Assembly (NCBI RefSeq): GCF_035998295.1
Contig: NZ_DASYHS010000135.1
Coordinates: 1-55,362 of the forward strand
Length of the DNA: 55,362 nucleotides
Origin: DASYHS01 sp035998295
GTDB taxonomy: Bacteria > Pseudomonadota > Alphaproteobacteria > Azospirillales > Azospirillaceae
Direction of reading: 5' to 3'
Shown here: positions 33,955 through 41,230 of the stretch, piece after piece
Position numbering within the stretch: the first letter of the stretch is position 1
How the letters are laid out: every line of letters begins with the position of its first letter
Made by a program: the position numbers and the translations under genes
The notes under the pieces: generated by a model
Database searches by the model: none
The model's input: the letters and a program-made list of their open reading frames with translations, nothing else
Told to the model about the DNA's origin: nothing

Positions 33955-35109
33955 ATGCGTCCGTTCCGCCGCCTCGTTTCCCTCCGCCCCGGGGGCGCTC
34001 CCGGCCTCCTGCTCTTCGTCGCCGGCGGCCTCGGCCGGCTGCTGCGCCCGCGCGCGCGCTCCGCTGCCGCCGCCGGGCCGGGCTTGGCGGAGGTCGCAGA
34101 CAACCTGCCCGGGCTGATGTACCGTCACGTGCTCCATGAAGACGGCAGCTCGTCATACCCGTTCCTGGCCGGCTGCCTGCCCGGCGTCGCGCCGGACCCC
34201 GGGGCCGGCGCGACGATGCCGGAGGCGCTGATGCGGCACATCGGCACGGCCCAGGCCGCCGCCTGGCAGTCCCTGGCCAGGGCCGGGACGGCGGCGCCGT
34301 TCCGACTGGAGCTGCCGGTCGGCGGGCGCTGGCTGCGCAGCGTGGCGCGGCTTCGCCGCCGCGGCGCCGGGCCGGCCGGTGCCGCGGAACTGGTCTGGGA
34401 CGGGCTCGTCCTCGACGTCACCGACCTCAAGCAGGCCGAGGCGCGCCTGGCCGCCTCGGTGACCGAGAAGGAGGTCCTGCTCGGCGAGATCCATCACCGC
34501 GTCTACAACAACCTCCAGGTCGTCTGGAGCCTGCTGAAGCTCGAGGCGCGCGACGCCGGGCACGAGGAGGCGCGCACCCGGCTCGACCGCATCGCCAACC
34601 TGATCGCGGTGCTCGGCCGCATCCACCACCAGCTCTACGCCTCGCGGGACTTCACCCGGATCGACGTCGCGACGGAGCTGCGCCGGATCGCCGAGACGCT
34701 CGCCCTGGAGGCGGGCCGGCCGCCGCTTCCGGTCGAGGCGGAGCCGCTGCATTGCGACATCGACACGGCGGTGCCCCTCCTGCTCGTGGCCTGCGAGCTG
34801 GTCTCGGCGGCGCTGCGTTGCGCGCCGGAGGTCCTGCCGGGCGCGCCGCCGGAGATTGCCGCGGTCCGCTTCGCGCGCGCGGCCGGGGGCGAGGTCCGCC
34901 TGGTCGTCCGGTCCGCCGGCACGGTGTCGGAGTCGCTGTCGGCGCTCGGGCGCAACCTCGTCGAAGCTCTGTGCATGCAGATCGACGCCGTCGCCGTGTT
35001 CCGGCGCGGCGGCGAAGGTGGTGGCGAAGGCGGCGGTGAAGGCGGTGACGGTGGCGGCGACGGCGAAGTCGCCGCGGTCGCGATACCCGGTCAAAGGTTT
35101 GTCGACTGA
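33955..35109 (+). CDS. HisKA_2-type sensor kinase with degenerate ATPase domain
   Basis: A 384-residue protein. A hydrophobic N-terminal stretch is followed by a PAS fold (ADNLPGLMYRHVLHEDGSSS to LVLDVTDLKQAEARL), then the HisKA_2 phosphoacceptor helix EKEVLLGEIHHRVYNNLQVV with H181. The C-terminal CA-like domain keeps the fold pattern but not the catalytic residues: the N box reads ELVSAALRCA, with A285 where asparagine is expected and C289 for histidine, and no DxG-type G1 motif is visible near RSAGTVSES. A Gly/Glu tail follows. It may act as a phosphotransferase or pseudokinase in the general stress pathway, in line with its EcfG-type promoter. Confidence 0.8.
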   Translation: MRPFRRLVSLRPGGAPGLLLFVAGGLGRLLRPRARSAAAAGPGLAEVADNLPGLMYRHVLHEDGSSSYPFLAGCLPGVAPDPGAGATMPEALMRHIGTAQAAAWQSLARAGTAAPFRLELPVGGRWLRSVARLRRRGAGPAGAAELVWDGLVLDVTDLKQAEARLAASVTEKEVLLGEIHHRVYNNLQVVWSLLKLEARDAGHEEARTRLDRIANLIAVLGRIHHQLYASRDFTRIDVATELRRIAETLALEAGRPPLPVEAEPLHCDIDTAVPLLLVACELVSAALRCAPEVLPGAPPEIAAVRFARAAGGEVRLVVRSAGTVSESLSALGRNLVEALCMQIDAVAVFRRGGEGGGEGGGEGGDGGGDGEVAAVAIPGQRFVD

Positions 35110-35203
35110 GGGGGGTCTTCTGGCCTATTGTCTTTGGCGAAACGGGCAGACGTCCCCATCTTCGAGCGCATACGCCATGTCCGACAGAAATCCGAGGGAA
35201 GAG

Positions 35204-35638
35204 ATGCCTTCACGCCTCGAGCAGCTATGCGTCGAGAAGGGTCTCAAGATGACCGAGCAGCGCCGCGTGATCTCGCGCGTCCTCTCGGATGCGACCGACC
35301 ATCCCGATGTCGAGCAGGTGTATCGCCGGGCGGTCGAGATCGATCCGAAGATCAGCATCGCGACGGTGTACCGGACCATGCGCCTCTTCGAGGAGGCCAA
35401 CGTGATCGAGCGGCTGGACTTCGGCGACGGGCGCGCGCGGTACGAGGAAAGCCGCGAGGAACACCATCACCATCTGATCGACCTCGAATCCGGCGAGGTG
35501 ATCGAGTTCGCCAACGACGAGATCGAGCTGCTGAAGGAGAAGATCGCCCGGCAGCTCGGCTACGAACTGATCGGCCACCGGCTGGAGCTCTACGGCGTCA
35601 AGGTCAACCGCGCCAAGAAGGGCCCGGGCGGCGCCTGA
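35204..35638 (+). CDS. fur: Fur family transcriptional regulator
   Basis: A 144-residue metalloregulator. The winged helix includes LKMTEQRRVISRVLSD and the recognition helix KISIATVYRTMRLFEEANVI; the metal-site region reads EEHHHHLIDLESGEVIEF, then a dimerisation part with RLELYGVKV. It lacks the C-terminal CxxC zinc clusters of E. coli Fur, as is usual in Alphaproteobacteria, where Fur-type proteins may sense Mn or Fe (Mur). The start at 35204 sits behind GAGGGAAGAG; ATG 35177 has no ribosome site. No Fur box was identified nearby. Confidence 0.9.
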   Translation: MPSRLEQLCVEKGLKMTEQRRVISRVLSDATDHPDVEQVYRRAVEIDPKISIATVYRTMRLFEEANVIERLDFGDGRARYEESREEHHHHLIDLESGEVIEFANDEIELLKEKIARQLGYELIGHRLELYGVKVNRAKKGPGGA

Positions 35639-35662
35639 TCGGGGCGCCCGGGCCGGCCGGCC

Positions 35663-35908
35663 TCAGTCCTCGTCCCCGCCGTCTTCCGCGTCGGCCTCGA
35701 TCTGGTCCGCGAGGTCGCGCAGCATGCCGATGACGTCCTCGTGGCTGGTGACTTCGACCGCCTGGTTGACCGCGGCCTCGATCATCGCCACCGAGACGTA
35801 GGCGGAGATCGGCCCGCCTTCCTGCATCGCCTGCTCCAGGTGCTTCTCGGCGATGTCGAGCGCCTTGTCGAACATGGCGGTAGCGGGGCTGTTGGACTGG
35901 TCGGACAT
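35663..35908 (-). CDS. Small acidic hypothetical protein
   Basis: An 81-residue, strongly acidic, helical protein that ends in EADAEDGGDED. The core AMFDKALDIAEKHLEQAMQEG and EVTSHEDVIGMLRDLADQIE suggests an all-helical fold; I do not recognise the family. ATG 35908 is used; ATG 35920 adds four residues. The palindrome TGGAATATTCCA (35908-35919) spans the start and could bind a regulator. It is divergent from the thioesterase gene. Confidence 0.65.
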   Translation of the reverse strand: MSDQSNSPATAMFDKALDIAEKHLEQAMQEGGPISAYVSVAMIEAAVNQAVEVTSHEDVIGMLRDLADQIEADAEDGGDED

Positions 35909-36005
35909 GGAATATTCCATCGCAGAAGTTCGTGTCGGACAGCTATAACACCCCAACCGCGCCTACGGGTGCCAAATCACGTTCCAGCCCGAGGGAAAAC
36001 CCGCA

Positions 36006-36425
36006 TTGGACGACCCGACCGATCCCGCGGCCTACCGTTTCTGGACCGAGGAGCACGTGCGTTTCGCCGACCTCGACCCGCTGGGCCACGCCAACAACAA
36101 CGCGATCGGGACCTTCTTCGAGGCGGCGCGCGTCGACCTGTTCGCGCGCTCGGGCAACCCCGTCTCGGGCGGCCCGCTCGGCGTCGTGCTCGCGCGCATC
36201 ACGATCGATTTCCGGGCCGAGCTGCATTACGGCGCGCCGATCCGCATCGGCACCCGCGTCGTCCGGTTCGGCCGGACCTCGCTCGACGTGCGCAGCGCGA
36301 TCTTCCGCGGCGACCTGTGCGCCGCGACCAGCGAGGGCGTGTGCGTGCTGATCGACATGGAGGGGCGCCGCCCCACCCCGTTCCCCGACGCGCTGCGCGC
36401 CCGGCTGGCCGAGATCGCGGGATGA
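36006..36425 (+). CDS. Hotdog-fold acyl-CoA thioesterase
   Basis: A 139-residue 4HBT-type thioesterase. The catalytic loop reads VRFADLDPLGHANNNAIGTFFEAARVDLF in sections, with the aspartate and HANN motif expected for 4-hydroxybenzoyl-CoA-thioesterase-like enzymes; ITIDFRAELHYGAPIRIGTRVVRFG forms the central strands. Translation should begin at TTG 36006 behind GAGGGAAAA. It overlaps the next gene at ATGA. The physiological acyl-CoA is unknown. Confidence 0.87.
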   Translation: MDDPTDPAAYRFWTEEHVRFADLDPLGHANNNAIGTFFEAARVDLFARSGNPVSGGPLGVVLARITIDFRAELHYGAPIRIGTRVVRFGRTSLDVRSAIFRGDLCAATSEGVCVLIDMEGRRPTPFPDALRARLAEIAG

Positions 36426-37777
36426 GGCGCCAGGGACGGGGCCAGGGGCAGCGGCAGGGGCAGGGGCAGGGGCAGGGGCAGGGGCGGAGCGCGTCTCCCC
36501 ACGGCACGCCGCACGGCGGCAAGCGGCAGGTCGAGCTGACGGTGGAGCGCATCGGCGGGCGCGGCGACGGGCTGGCGACGCTCGACGGCCGGCCGGTCTT
36601 CGTGCCCCAGACGGTGCCGGGCGACCGCGTGCGGGTGCGCGTCGAGGGCGAGCGCGCCGGCGGCCTCGCAGCCGAGGTGCTGGAACTGATCGAGCCGGGG
36701 CCCGAGCGGGTCGAGGCGCCGTGCGGGCTGTTCGGCCGCTGCGGCGGCTGCGCGCTCCAGCACCTGGACGACACCTCCTATGCGCGCCTCAAGCGCGGGC
36801 AGGTCGCGACCGCGCTCTCCAGGGCCGGGCTCGGCGACGTCCCGGTCGGCGAGGTGCTGCGCACCGCCCCGGCGACGCGCCGGCGCGCCACCTTCGCCGC
36901 GAAGCGGGCGGGCGGGCGGGTCGTGCTCGGCTTCAACGAGCGCCAGAGCGCCTGGATCGTCGACGTCGCGGACTGCCTGGTCGTCGCCCCCGCGATCCTG
37001 GCCGTGCTGGAGCCGCTGCGCGCCGTGCTGGACGCGGTCCTGGCCGACGGCCCGCCGCTGGACGTCTCGGTGACGGCGCTGGACGGCGGGCTGGACGTCC
37101 TCGTCACCGGCGGCGCCGAGCCGGGCCTCGCCGCGCGCGAGGCCTGGGCCGCCTTCGCCGACGCCGCCGACCTGGGCCGGCTGTCCTGGCGCGCGCAGGA
37201 GCGCTCGCCCGTGGAGCCGCTCGCCCATCGCCGGCCCCTGGCGGCGCGTTTCGGCGCCGTGGCGGTGCCGGTGCCGCCGGGCGTCTTCCTCCAGCCCAGC
37301 GCCGAGGGCGAGGCGGCGCTGGTCGCGGCCGCGCTGGCGGCGCTGGAGGGGTGCGGCCACGTCGTGGACCTGTTCGCCGGGGCGGGCACCTTCACCTTCC
37401 CCCTGGCACTCGCCTCCCGCGTCCACGCGGTCGAGGGCGACGAGGCGGCGTTCGGCGCGCTGGCGGCGGCCGCGCGCGGCGTGCCGGCCGTCAGCGCGCA
37501 GCGGCGCGACCTGTTCCGCGACCCCCTGACCGCGGCGGAGCTGCACCGCTTCGACGGCCTCCTGTTCGACCCGCCGCGCGCCGGCGCCGCCGCCCAGGCG
37601 GCGGAGATCGCGGGATCGCGCGTCCCGGTCGTGGTCGGCGTCTCCTGCAACCCCGGCACCTTCGCCCGCGACGCCCGCACCCTGGTCGACGGCGGCTACG
37701 CCCTGGAGGCCGTGACGCCGGTCGACCAGTTCCTGTGGTCGTCCCATGTCGAGCTGGTGGCGGTGTTCCGGAAGTAG
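36422..37777 (+). CDS. TRAM-domain, TrmA/RlmD-like RNA methyltransferase
   Basis: A 451-residue enzyme predicted to methylate uridine C5 in tRNA or rRNA. After a Gly/Gln-rich leader (residues 4-22) come a TRAM RNA-binding domain (~35-95), the Fe-S cysteine cluster CGLFGRCGGC (C100-C109 region) with a later C in ADCLVVAP, and the Rossmann domain with VDLFAGAGTFTFPLA, LLFDPPRAGA and the nucleophile in VSCNPGTFARDARTL. The final glutamate base is near SHVELVAVF. It is shorter than RlmD, and the exact target is open. It starts inside the thioesterase stop. Confidence 0.9.
   Translation: MRRQGRGQGQRQGQGQGQGQGRSASPHGTPHGGKRQVELTVERIGGRGDGLATLDGRPVFVPQTVPGDRVRVRVEGERAGGLAAEVLELIEPGPERVEAPCGLFGRCGGCALQHLDDTSYARLKRGQVATALSRAGLGDVPVGEVLRTAPATRRRATFAAKRAGGRVVLGFNERQSAWIVDVADCLVVAPAILAVLEPLRAVLDAVLADGPPLDVSVTALDGGLDVLVTGGAEPGLAAREAWAAFADAADLGRLSWRAQERSPVEPLAHRRPLAARFGAVAVPVPPGVFLQPSAEGEAALVAAALAALEGCGHVVDLFAGAGTFTFPLALASRVHAVEGDEAAFGALAAAARGVPAVSAQRRDLFRDPLTAAELHRFDGLLFDPPRAGAAAQAAEIAGSRVPVVVGVSCNPGTFARDARTLVDGGYALEAVTPVDQFLWSSHVELVAVFRK
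36443..36484. repeat. Hexanucleotide repeat, 7 x CAGGGG (one variant)
   Basis: Seven consecutive 6-base units, the second being CAGCGG, encode alternating Gln-Gly in the N-terminal leader of the methyltransferase. The unit is a multiple of three, so slippage changes only leader length. Confidence 0.93.
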
Positions 37778-37789
37778 CGCGCGGCCCGC

Positions 37790-38431
37790 TCAGGCGGCCG
37801 CGGTCGCACCGGGGCTGCTGCGGAACATCCCCTCGATCTCGGTCTGCGCCGCCTCCATCGCTTGGCTGCGCGCCTCCGGCCCGATGTTCAGGCCTTCGGC
37901 GCGGACGACCGAGACGTCGGTGATGCCGAGGAAGCCGAGGAACGCGCGCAGATAGGCCTCCTGGTGGTCCAGCGCCGCCTCGTGGGGCTGGCCGGCGTAG
38001 AAGCCGCCGCGGGTCGAGACGATCACGACCTGCTTGCCGCCGGCGAGCCCGACCGGCCCCTGCTCGGTGTAGCGGAACGTCCGGCCCGCCTGCGCGATGC
38101 GGTCCATCCACGCCTTGAGCTGGGTCGGGATCGAGAAGTTCTGCATCGGCGCCCCGATCACCACGGCGTCGGCCGCCAGGAACTCGTCGAGCAGCGCGTC
38201 GGTGAGCGCGAGTTCCCGCCGCTGCTCCTCGTTCAGCCCGTCGGTCTCGCGGGACCTGACGACCTTGAGCAGGTCGCCGGTGAGATGGCCGGGCGGGGCG
38301 GCGGCGAGGTCGCGCCGGACCACCTCGACGGCCGGCTCGGCGCGGCGCCATGCGTCGACGGCGGCGGCGGTCAGCGCGCGCGACGCCGAGGCGTCGCCGA
38401 GAGGGCTCGAGTCCAGGTGCAGCAGCTTCAT
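37790..38431 (-). CDS. azoR: FMN-dependent NADH-azoreductase
   Basis: A 213-residue flavodoxin-fold enzyme that reduces quinones and azo compounds with NADH. Motifs are LLHLDSSPLGDASASRALT (FMN phosphate), VVIGAPMQNFSIPTQLKAWMDRIA in pieces (the classic P-M-x-N-F-S-I-P block), and VSTRGGFY. The start at 38431 has GGAAGAG upstream. It is divergent from a LysR gene with an operator-like dyad between them and is probably induced by electrophiles, as for other AzoR/LysR pairs. Confidence 0.95.
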   Translation of the reverse strand: MKLLHLDSSPLGDASASRALTAAAVDAWRRAEPAVEVVRRDLAAAPPGHLTGDLLKVVRSRETDGLNEEQRRELALTDALLDEFLAADAVVIGAPMQNFSIPTQLKAWMDRIAQAGRTFRYTEQGPVGLAGGKQVVIVSTRGGFYAGQPHEAALDHQEAYLRAFLGFLGITDVSVVRAEGLNIGPEARSQAMEAAQTEIEGMFRSSPGATAAA

Positions 38432-38535
38432 GGTCTCTCTTCCGTGCAGGGAATGAAGGCGGCCGGGGCCGCGAAGGCTGCATTGAAGATATGAGAGGAA
38501 CGACCTTCCGATTAGGTGGCCTGCATGGCACTCTG

Positions 38536-38553
38536 CGTTCCATTGATGGAACG
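38536..38553. promoter_or_regulatory. Candidate LysR operator between azoR and its regulator
   Basis: CGTTCCAT-TG-ATGGAACG is a perfect 8-bp-arm inverted repeat in the 138-base divergent gap, 16 bases before the LysR start codon and 105 bases before azoR. The position suits autorepression of the regulator. Confidence 0.65.
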
Positions 38554-38569
38554 ATGCCGGAGACGGGCG

Positions 38570-39466
38570 ATGCAGGACCTGAACGACCTCTACTACTTCG
38601 CCCAGGTCGTCGGGCATGGCGGGTTCGCGGCGGCCGGGCGCGCCCTGGGCATCCCGAAATCGACCTTGAGCCGGCGGGTCTCCGACCTCGAGCGGCGCCT
38701 GGGCGTGCGCCTGCTCCAGCGCTCGACCCGCCGCTTCGCCGTGACGGAGATCGGCAGCGAGTACCACCGCCATTGCCTGGCCGTGATCGCCGAGGCCGAG
38801 GCGGCGCAAGACGCGGTCGACCGGACCACCACCGAGCCGCGGGGCACGGTGCGGGTAAGCTGCCCGGTGCCCCTGCTGCACGGCCACGTCGCCGCCATGG
38901 TGTCGCGCTACCTGGCGGCCACTCCCCGGGTGCGGGTCGTGATCGAGCCGACGAACCGGCGAGTCGACGTCATCGAGGAAGGCTTCGACGTCGCGTTGCG
39001 GGTCCGGCTGCCGCCGATCGAGGACGAGGGCCTGGTGATGCGCGTGCTGGCGGAGAACCGCCAGGCGCTGGTGGCGAGCCCGGCCCTCCTGGACCGCGTC
39101 GGCCGGCCCGCCGCCCCCGAGGACCTGTCGCGGTTCGACAGCCTCGCCATGGCGCATCCCGACCACGCCTGGCACCTGTCCGGCCCCCCGGGGGAGGTCC
39201 GGGTGCCGCACCGGCCGCGGCTGGTGGTGGACGACATGGCGACGCTCCGCCAGGCGGCGCTGGACGGGGTCGGCGTGGTGCAGCTTCCCGGCTTCGTCGT
39301 CGCCGGCGACATCGCGCGCGGGACGCTGGAGATGCTGCTGCCGGACTGGTCGTCGCCGAGCGGCATCGTCCACGCGGTCTTCCCCTCGCGCCGGGGGCTG
39401 CTCCCCTCGGTGCGCGGGTTCATCGACTTCCTGGCGCACGAGTTCCGGATCGCGCCCACCTGCTGA
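38570..39466 (+). CDS. LysR-family transcriptional regulator
   Basis: A 298-residue regulator of the CrgA/AaeR-like branch. The HTH is LNDLYYFAQVVGHGGFAAAGR, IPKSTLSRRVSDLERRLGV, LLQRSTRRFAVTEIG; the effector domain begins GTVRVSCPVPLLHGHV and contains RVDVIEEGFDVALRVR. It most likely controls the divergent azoR. The start at 38570 is set by the HTH and GGAGACGGG; longer in-frame ATGs (38516, 38546) would overlap the operator-like dyad. Confidence 0.9.
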   Translation: MQDLNDLYYFAQVVGHGGFAAAGRALGIPKSTLSRRVSDLERRLGVRLLQRSTRRFAVTEIGSEYHRHCLAVIAEAEAAQDAVDRTTTEPRGTVRVSCPVPLLHGHVAAMVSRYLAATPRVRVVIEPTNRRVDVIEEGFDVALRVRLPPIEDEGLVMRVLAENRQALVASPALLDRVGRPAAPEDLSRFDSLAMAHPDHAWHLSGPPGEVRVPHRPRLVVDDMATLRQAALDGVGVVQLPGFVVAGDIARGTLEMLLPDWSSPSGIVHAVFPSRRGLLPSVRGFIDFLAHEFRIAPTC

Positions 39467-39484
39467 GGCGGGCGCAGCCGGGCG

Positions 39485-40681
39485 TCAGTCCACCTGCAGC
39501 ACCCAGGCCTTCAGGTAGGCGCTTTCCGGGAGCTGGGGGTGGACGGGGTGGTCGGGGGCGGCGCCGGCCATGCGCAGGATGCGCCCGGTGCGCCTGGCAT
39601 CCGCCAGCCCGGCCGCGACCTGCTCGCCGAACAGCTCCGGGTTCATGTGGTGGCTGCACGAGGCCAGCAGCAGGAAGCCGCCCGGTGCCGTGACCGCCGC
39701 CGACAGGCGGGCGAGCTTGCGGTAGCCGCGCGCGCCGGCCGCCAGGTCCTTCTTCGACTTCACGAAGGCCGGCGGGTCCGAGATCACGACGTCGAAGCGC
39801 TCGCCGGCCTCGACCATGCGCTCCAGCTCGACGAAGGCGTCGGCCTTGCGGAACTCGCAGCGCCCCGCCACCCCGTTCGCCTCGGCGGCACGGCGCCCGT
39901 TGTCGAGCGCTCCCTCGCTGCGGTCGACCGCCACCACCGAGGCGGCGCCGCGCGCCGCACAGGTGACCGCGAAGCCGCCGTTGTAGGAATAGACGTCGAG
40001 CACGCGCGCACCCGCCGCCAGCCCGGCGACGAAGGCGCGGTTGTCGCGCTGGTCGTAGAACCAGCCGGTCTTCTGGCCGCCGGCGGGATCGGCGAAGAAG
40101 GCGAGCCCGTTCTCCTCCACCGCGACCGGTCCCTCGACCTCGCCCTTGGCGACCCGGACCTCCGAGGGCAGCCCCTCCAGCCCGCGGGCCGGCGTGTCAT
40201 GGCGCAGCACGACCGCGCGCGGGTCCAGCACGTCGTCCAGCGCGCCCAGCAGCTCCGGCAGCAGCCGGTCCATGCCGGCGGAGTTCGCCTGGACGACCAC
40301 GACGTCGCCGAAGCGGTCGACGACGAGCGCCGGCAGCCCGTCCGCCTCGGCATGGACGAGGCGGTGGAACGGCCGGCCGACCACGCGCTCGCGCAGCGCG
40401 GCCGCCCGCGCCAGCCGCCCGGCCAGGAACGCCCGGTCGACCGTCGCGTCCGGGTCCTGGTCCAGCACGCGGGCCGCGATCAGGGTGTGCGGGTTGAAGG
40501 TCGCGCAGCCCAGCGGCGCCCCGTTGTGCGTCACCAGGCGCACCACGCTGCCCGGCGGCACCGCCTTCGTCGTGGCGTCCATCTGGATCTCGTTGGAATA
40601 GGCCCAGGGATGGCCGTGCGCCACGCGCTTGTGGCGCGACGGCTGCATGCGGACGGTCGGTCGTTTCGGGGTGTCGTTCAT
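39485..40681 (-). CDS. rlmI: 23S rRNA (cytosine-5) methyltransferase, RlmI family
   Basis: A 398-residue enzyme with an N-terminal PUA-like domain (RVAHGHPWAYSNEI, then LVTHNGAPLGCATFNPHTLIAARVLD in pieces), a middle EEHEA-like domain, and a Rossmann domain: GWFYDQRDNRAFVAGLAAG, VLDVYSYNGGFAVTCAARGA, then DPPAFVKSKKDLAAG and the catalytic cysteine of LLLASCSHHM. RlmI methylates C1962 of 23S rRNA in E. coli. The start at 40681 (MNDTPKRP) is preferred over 40771. It converges with the LysR gene, 18 bases apart. Confidence 0.9.
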   Translation of the reverse strand: MNDTPKRPTVRMQPSRHKRVAHGHPWAYSNEIQMDATTKAVPPGSVVRLVTHNGAPLGCATFNPHTLIAARVLDQDPDATVDRAFLAGRLARAAALRERVVGRPFHRLVHAEADGLPALVVDRFGDVVVVQANSAGMDRLLPELLGALDDVLDPRAVVLRHDTPARGLEGLPSEVRVAKGEVEGPVAVEENGLAFFADPAGGQKTGWFYDQRDNRAFVAGLAAGARVLDVYSYNGGFAVTCAARGAASVVAVDRSEGALDNGRRAAEANGVAGRCEFRKADAFVELERMVEAGERFDVVISDPPAFVKSKKDLAAGARGYRKLARLSAAVTAPGGFLLLASCSHHMNPELFGEQVAAGLADARRTGRILRMAGAAPDHPVHPQLPESAYLKAWVLQVD

Positions 40682-40768
40682 GGCGGCGCAGCATAGCGGC
40701 TTGGCCGTGCCGCGCAATGGCGACGCGGCCCGGATACGCAGGGCACCGACTTGCGGTTTCGCCGCTCT

Positions 40769-40828
40769 CACCCTAAGGTGGTAACACTTTCCGGCTTTTA
40801 CACAACGCCGTAATTTATCAATTGATAA
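40769..40828. promoter_or_regulatory. Control region of the MqsR-Panacea module
   Basis: Three dyads precede the toxin gene: CACC-CTAA-GGTG (40769-40780), the overlapping GTG-GTAA-CAC (40778-40787), and the perfect 14-bp palindrome TTATCAATTGATAA (40815-40828). The first resembles the AACCT-N3-AGGTT sites bound by E. coli MqsA. A possible promoter is TTTCCG (40788) with TAATTT (40811), 17-bp spacing. The palindrome would cover the start of transcription. Confidence 0.55.
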
Positions 40829-40839
40829 GAACGCGGGTT

Positions 40840-41226
40840 ATGGCTACATATGCTTCTGTAAAGGCCTATCTCGTTACGGTCCGCAGGTGCCTGGATGCCG
40901 GGCGCGTGGAACTGCTGTCGCGGCGGGAGAAGAATAGGGCCACCCTCCTGCGGCTGGAGTTCACGACCCGGTCCGCCGTTGCGGAACTCGCGCATCTTCG
41001 GCCGGAAGACTACATCGGCGGCCCGAAGGCGTCGGAGATCAACCCCAGGGGCGTCGTTTGGGAGTTCGTGCGGTCGATCAAGGATATTCCCGTCTACATC
41101 AAGCTGACGGTGAAGGAGTACGGCCCGAACGAGAACGTGCTGTGCATCTCGTTCCACGAGCCGGAGCGCGAATACGAGAAGCCCTATGCACGGCCCGACG
41201 CCGCGGACGGCGGGGAGGAGGAGTGA
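40840..41226 (+). CDS. MqsR-family toxin
   Basis: A 128-residue RelE-fold mRNA interferase candidate. The order of segments follows E. coli MqsR: a helical start (ASVKAYLVTVRRCLDAGRV), a central strand region (RLEFTTRSAVAELAHLRPEDY), the VVWEFVRSIKDIPVYIKLTV block that aligns with the MqsR sheet, and NENVLCISFHEPE, followed by an acidic tail that MqsR of E. coli lacks. MqsR cleaves mRNA mostly at GCU. Start ATG 40840 is used; TTG 40822 is possible but lies inside the palindrome. It is followed after 4 bases by its antitoxin; toxin-first order is typical of mqsRA. Confidence 0.82.
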   Translation: MATYASVKAYLVTVRRCLDAGRVELLSRREKNRATLLRLEFTTRSAVAELAHLRPEDYIGGPKASEINPRGVVWEFVRSIKDIPVYIKLTVKEYGPNENVLCISFHEPEREYEKPYARPDAADGGEEE

Positions 41227-41230
41227 GGAC

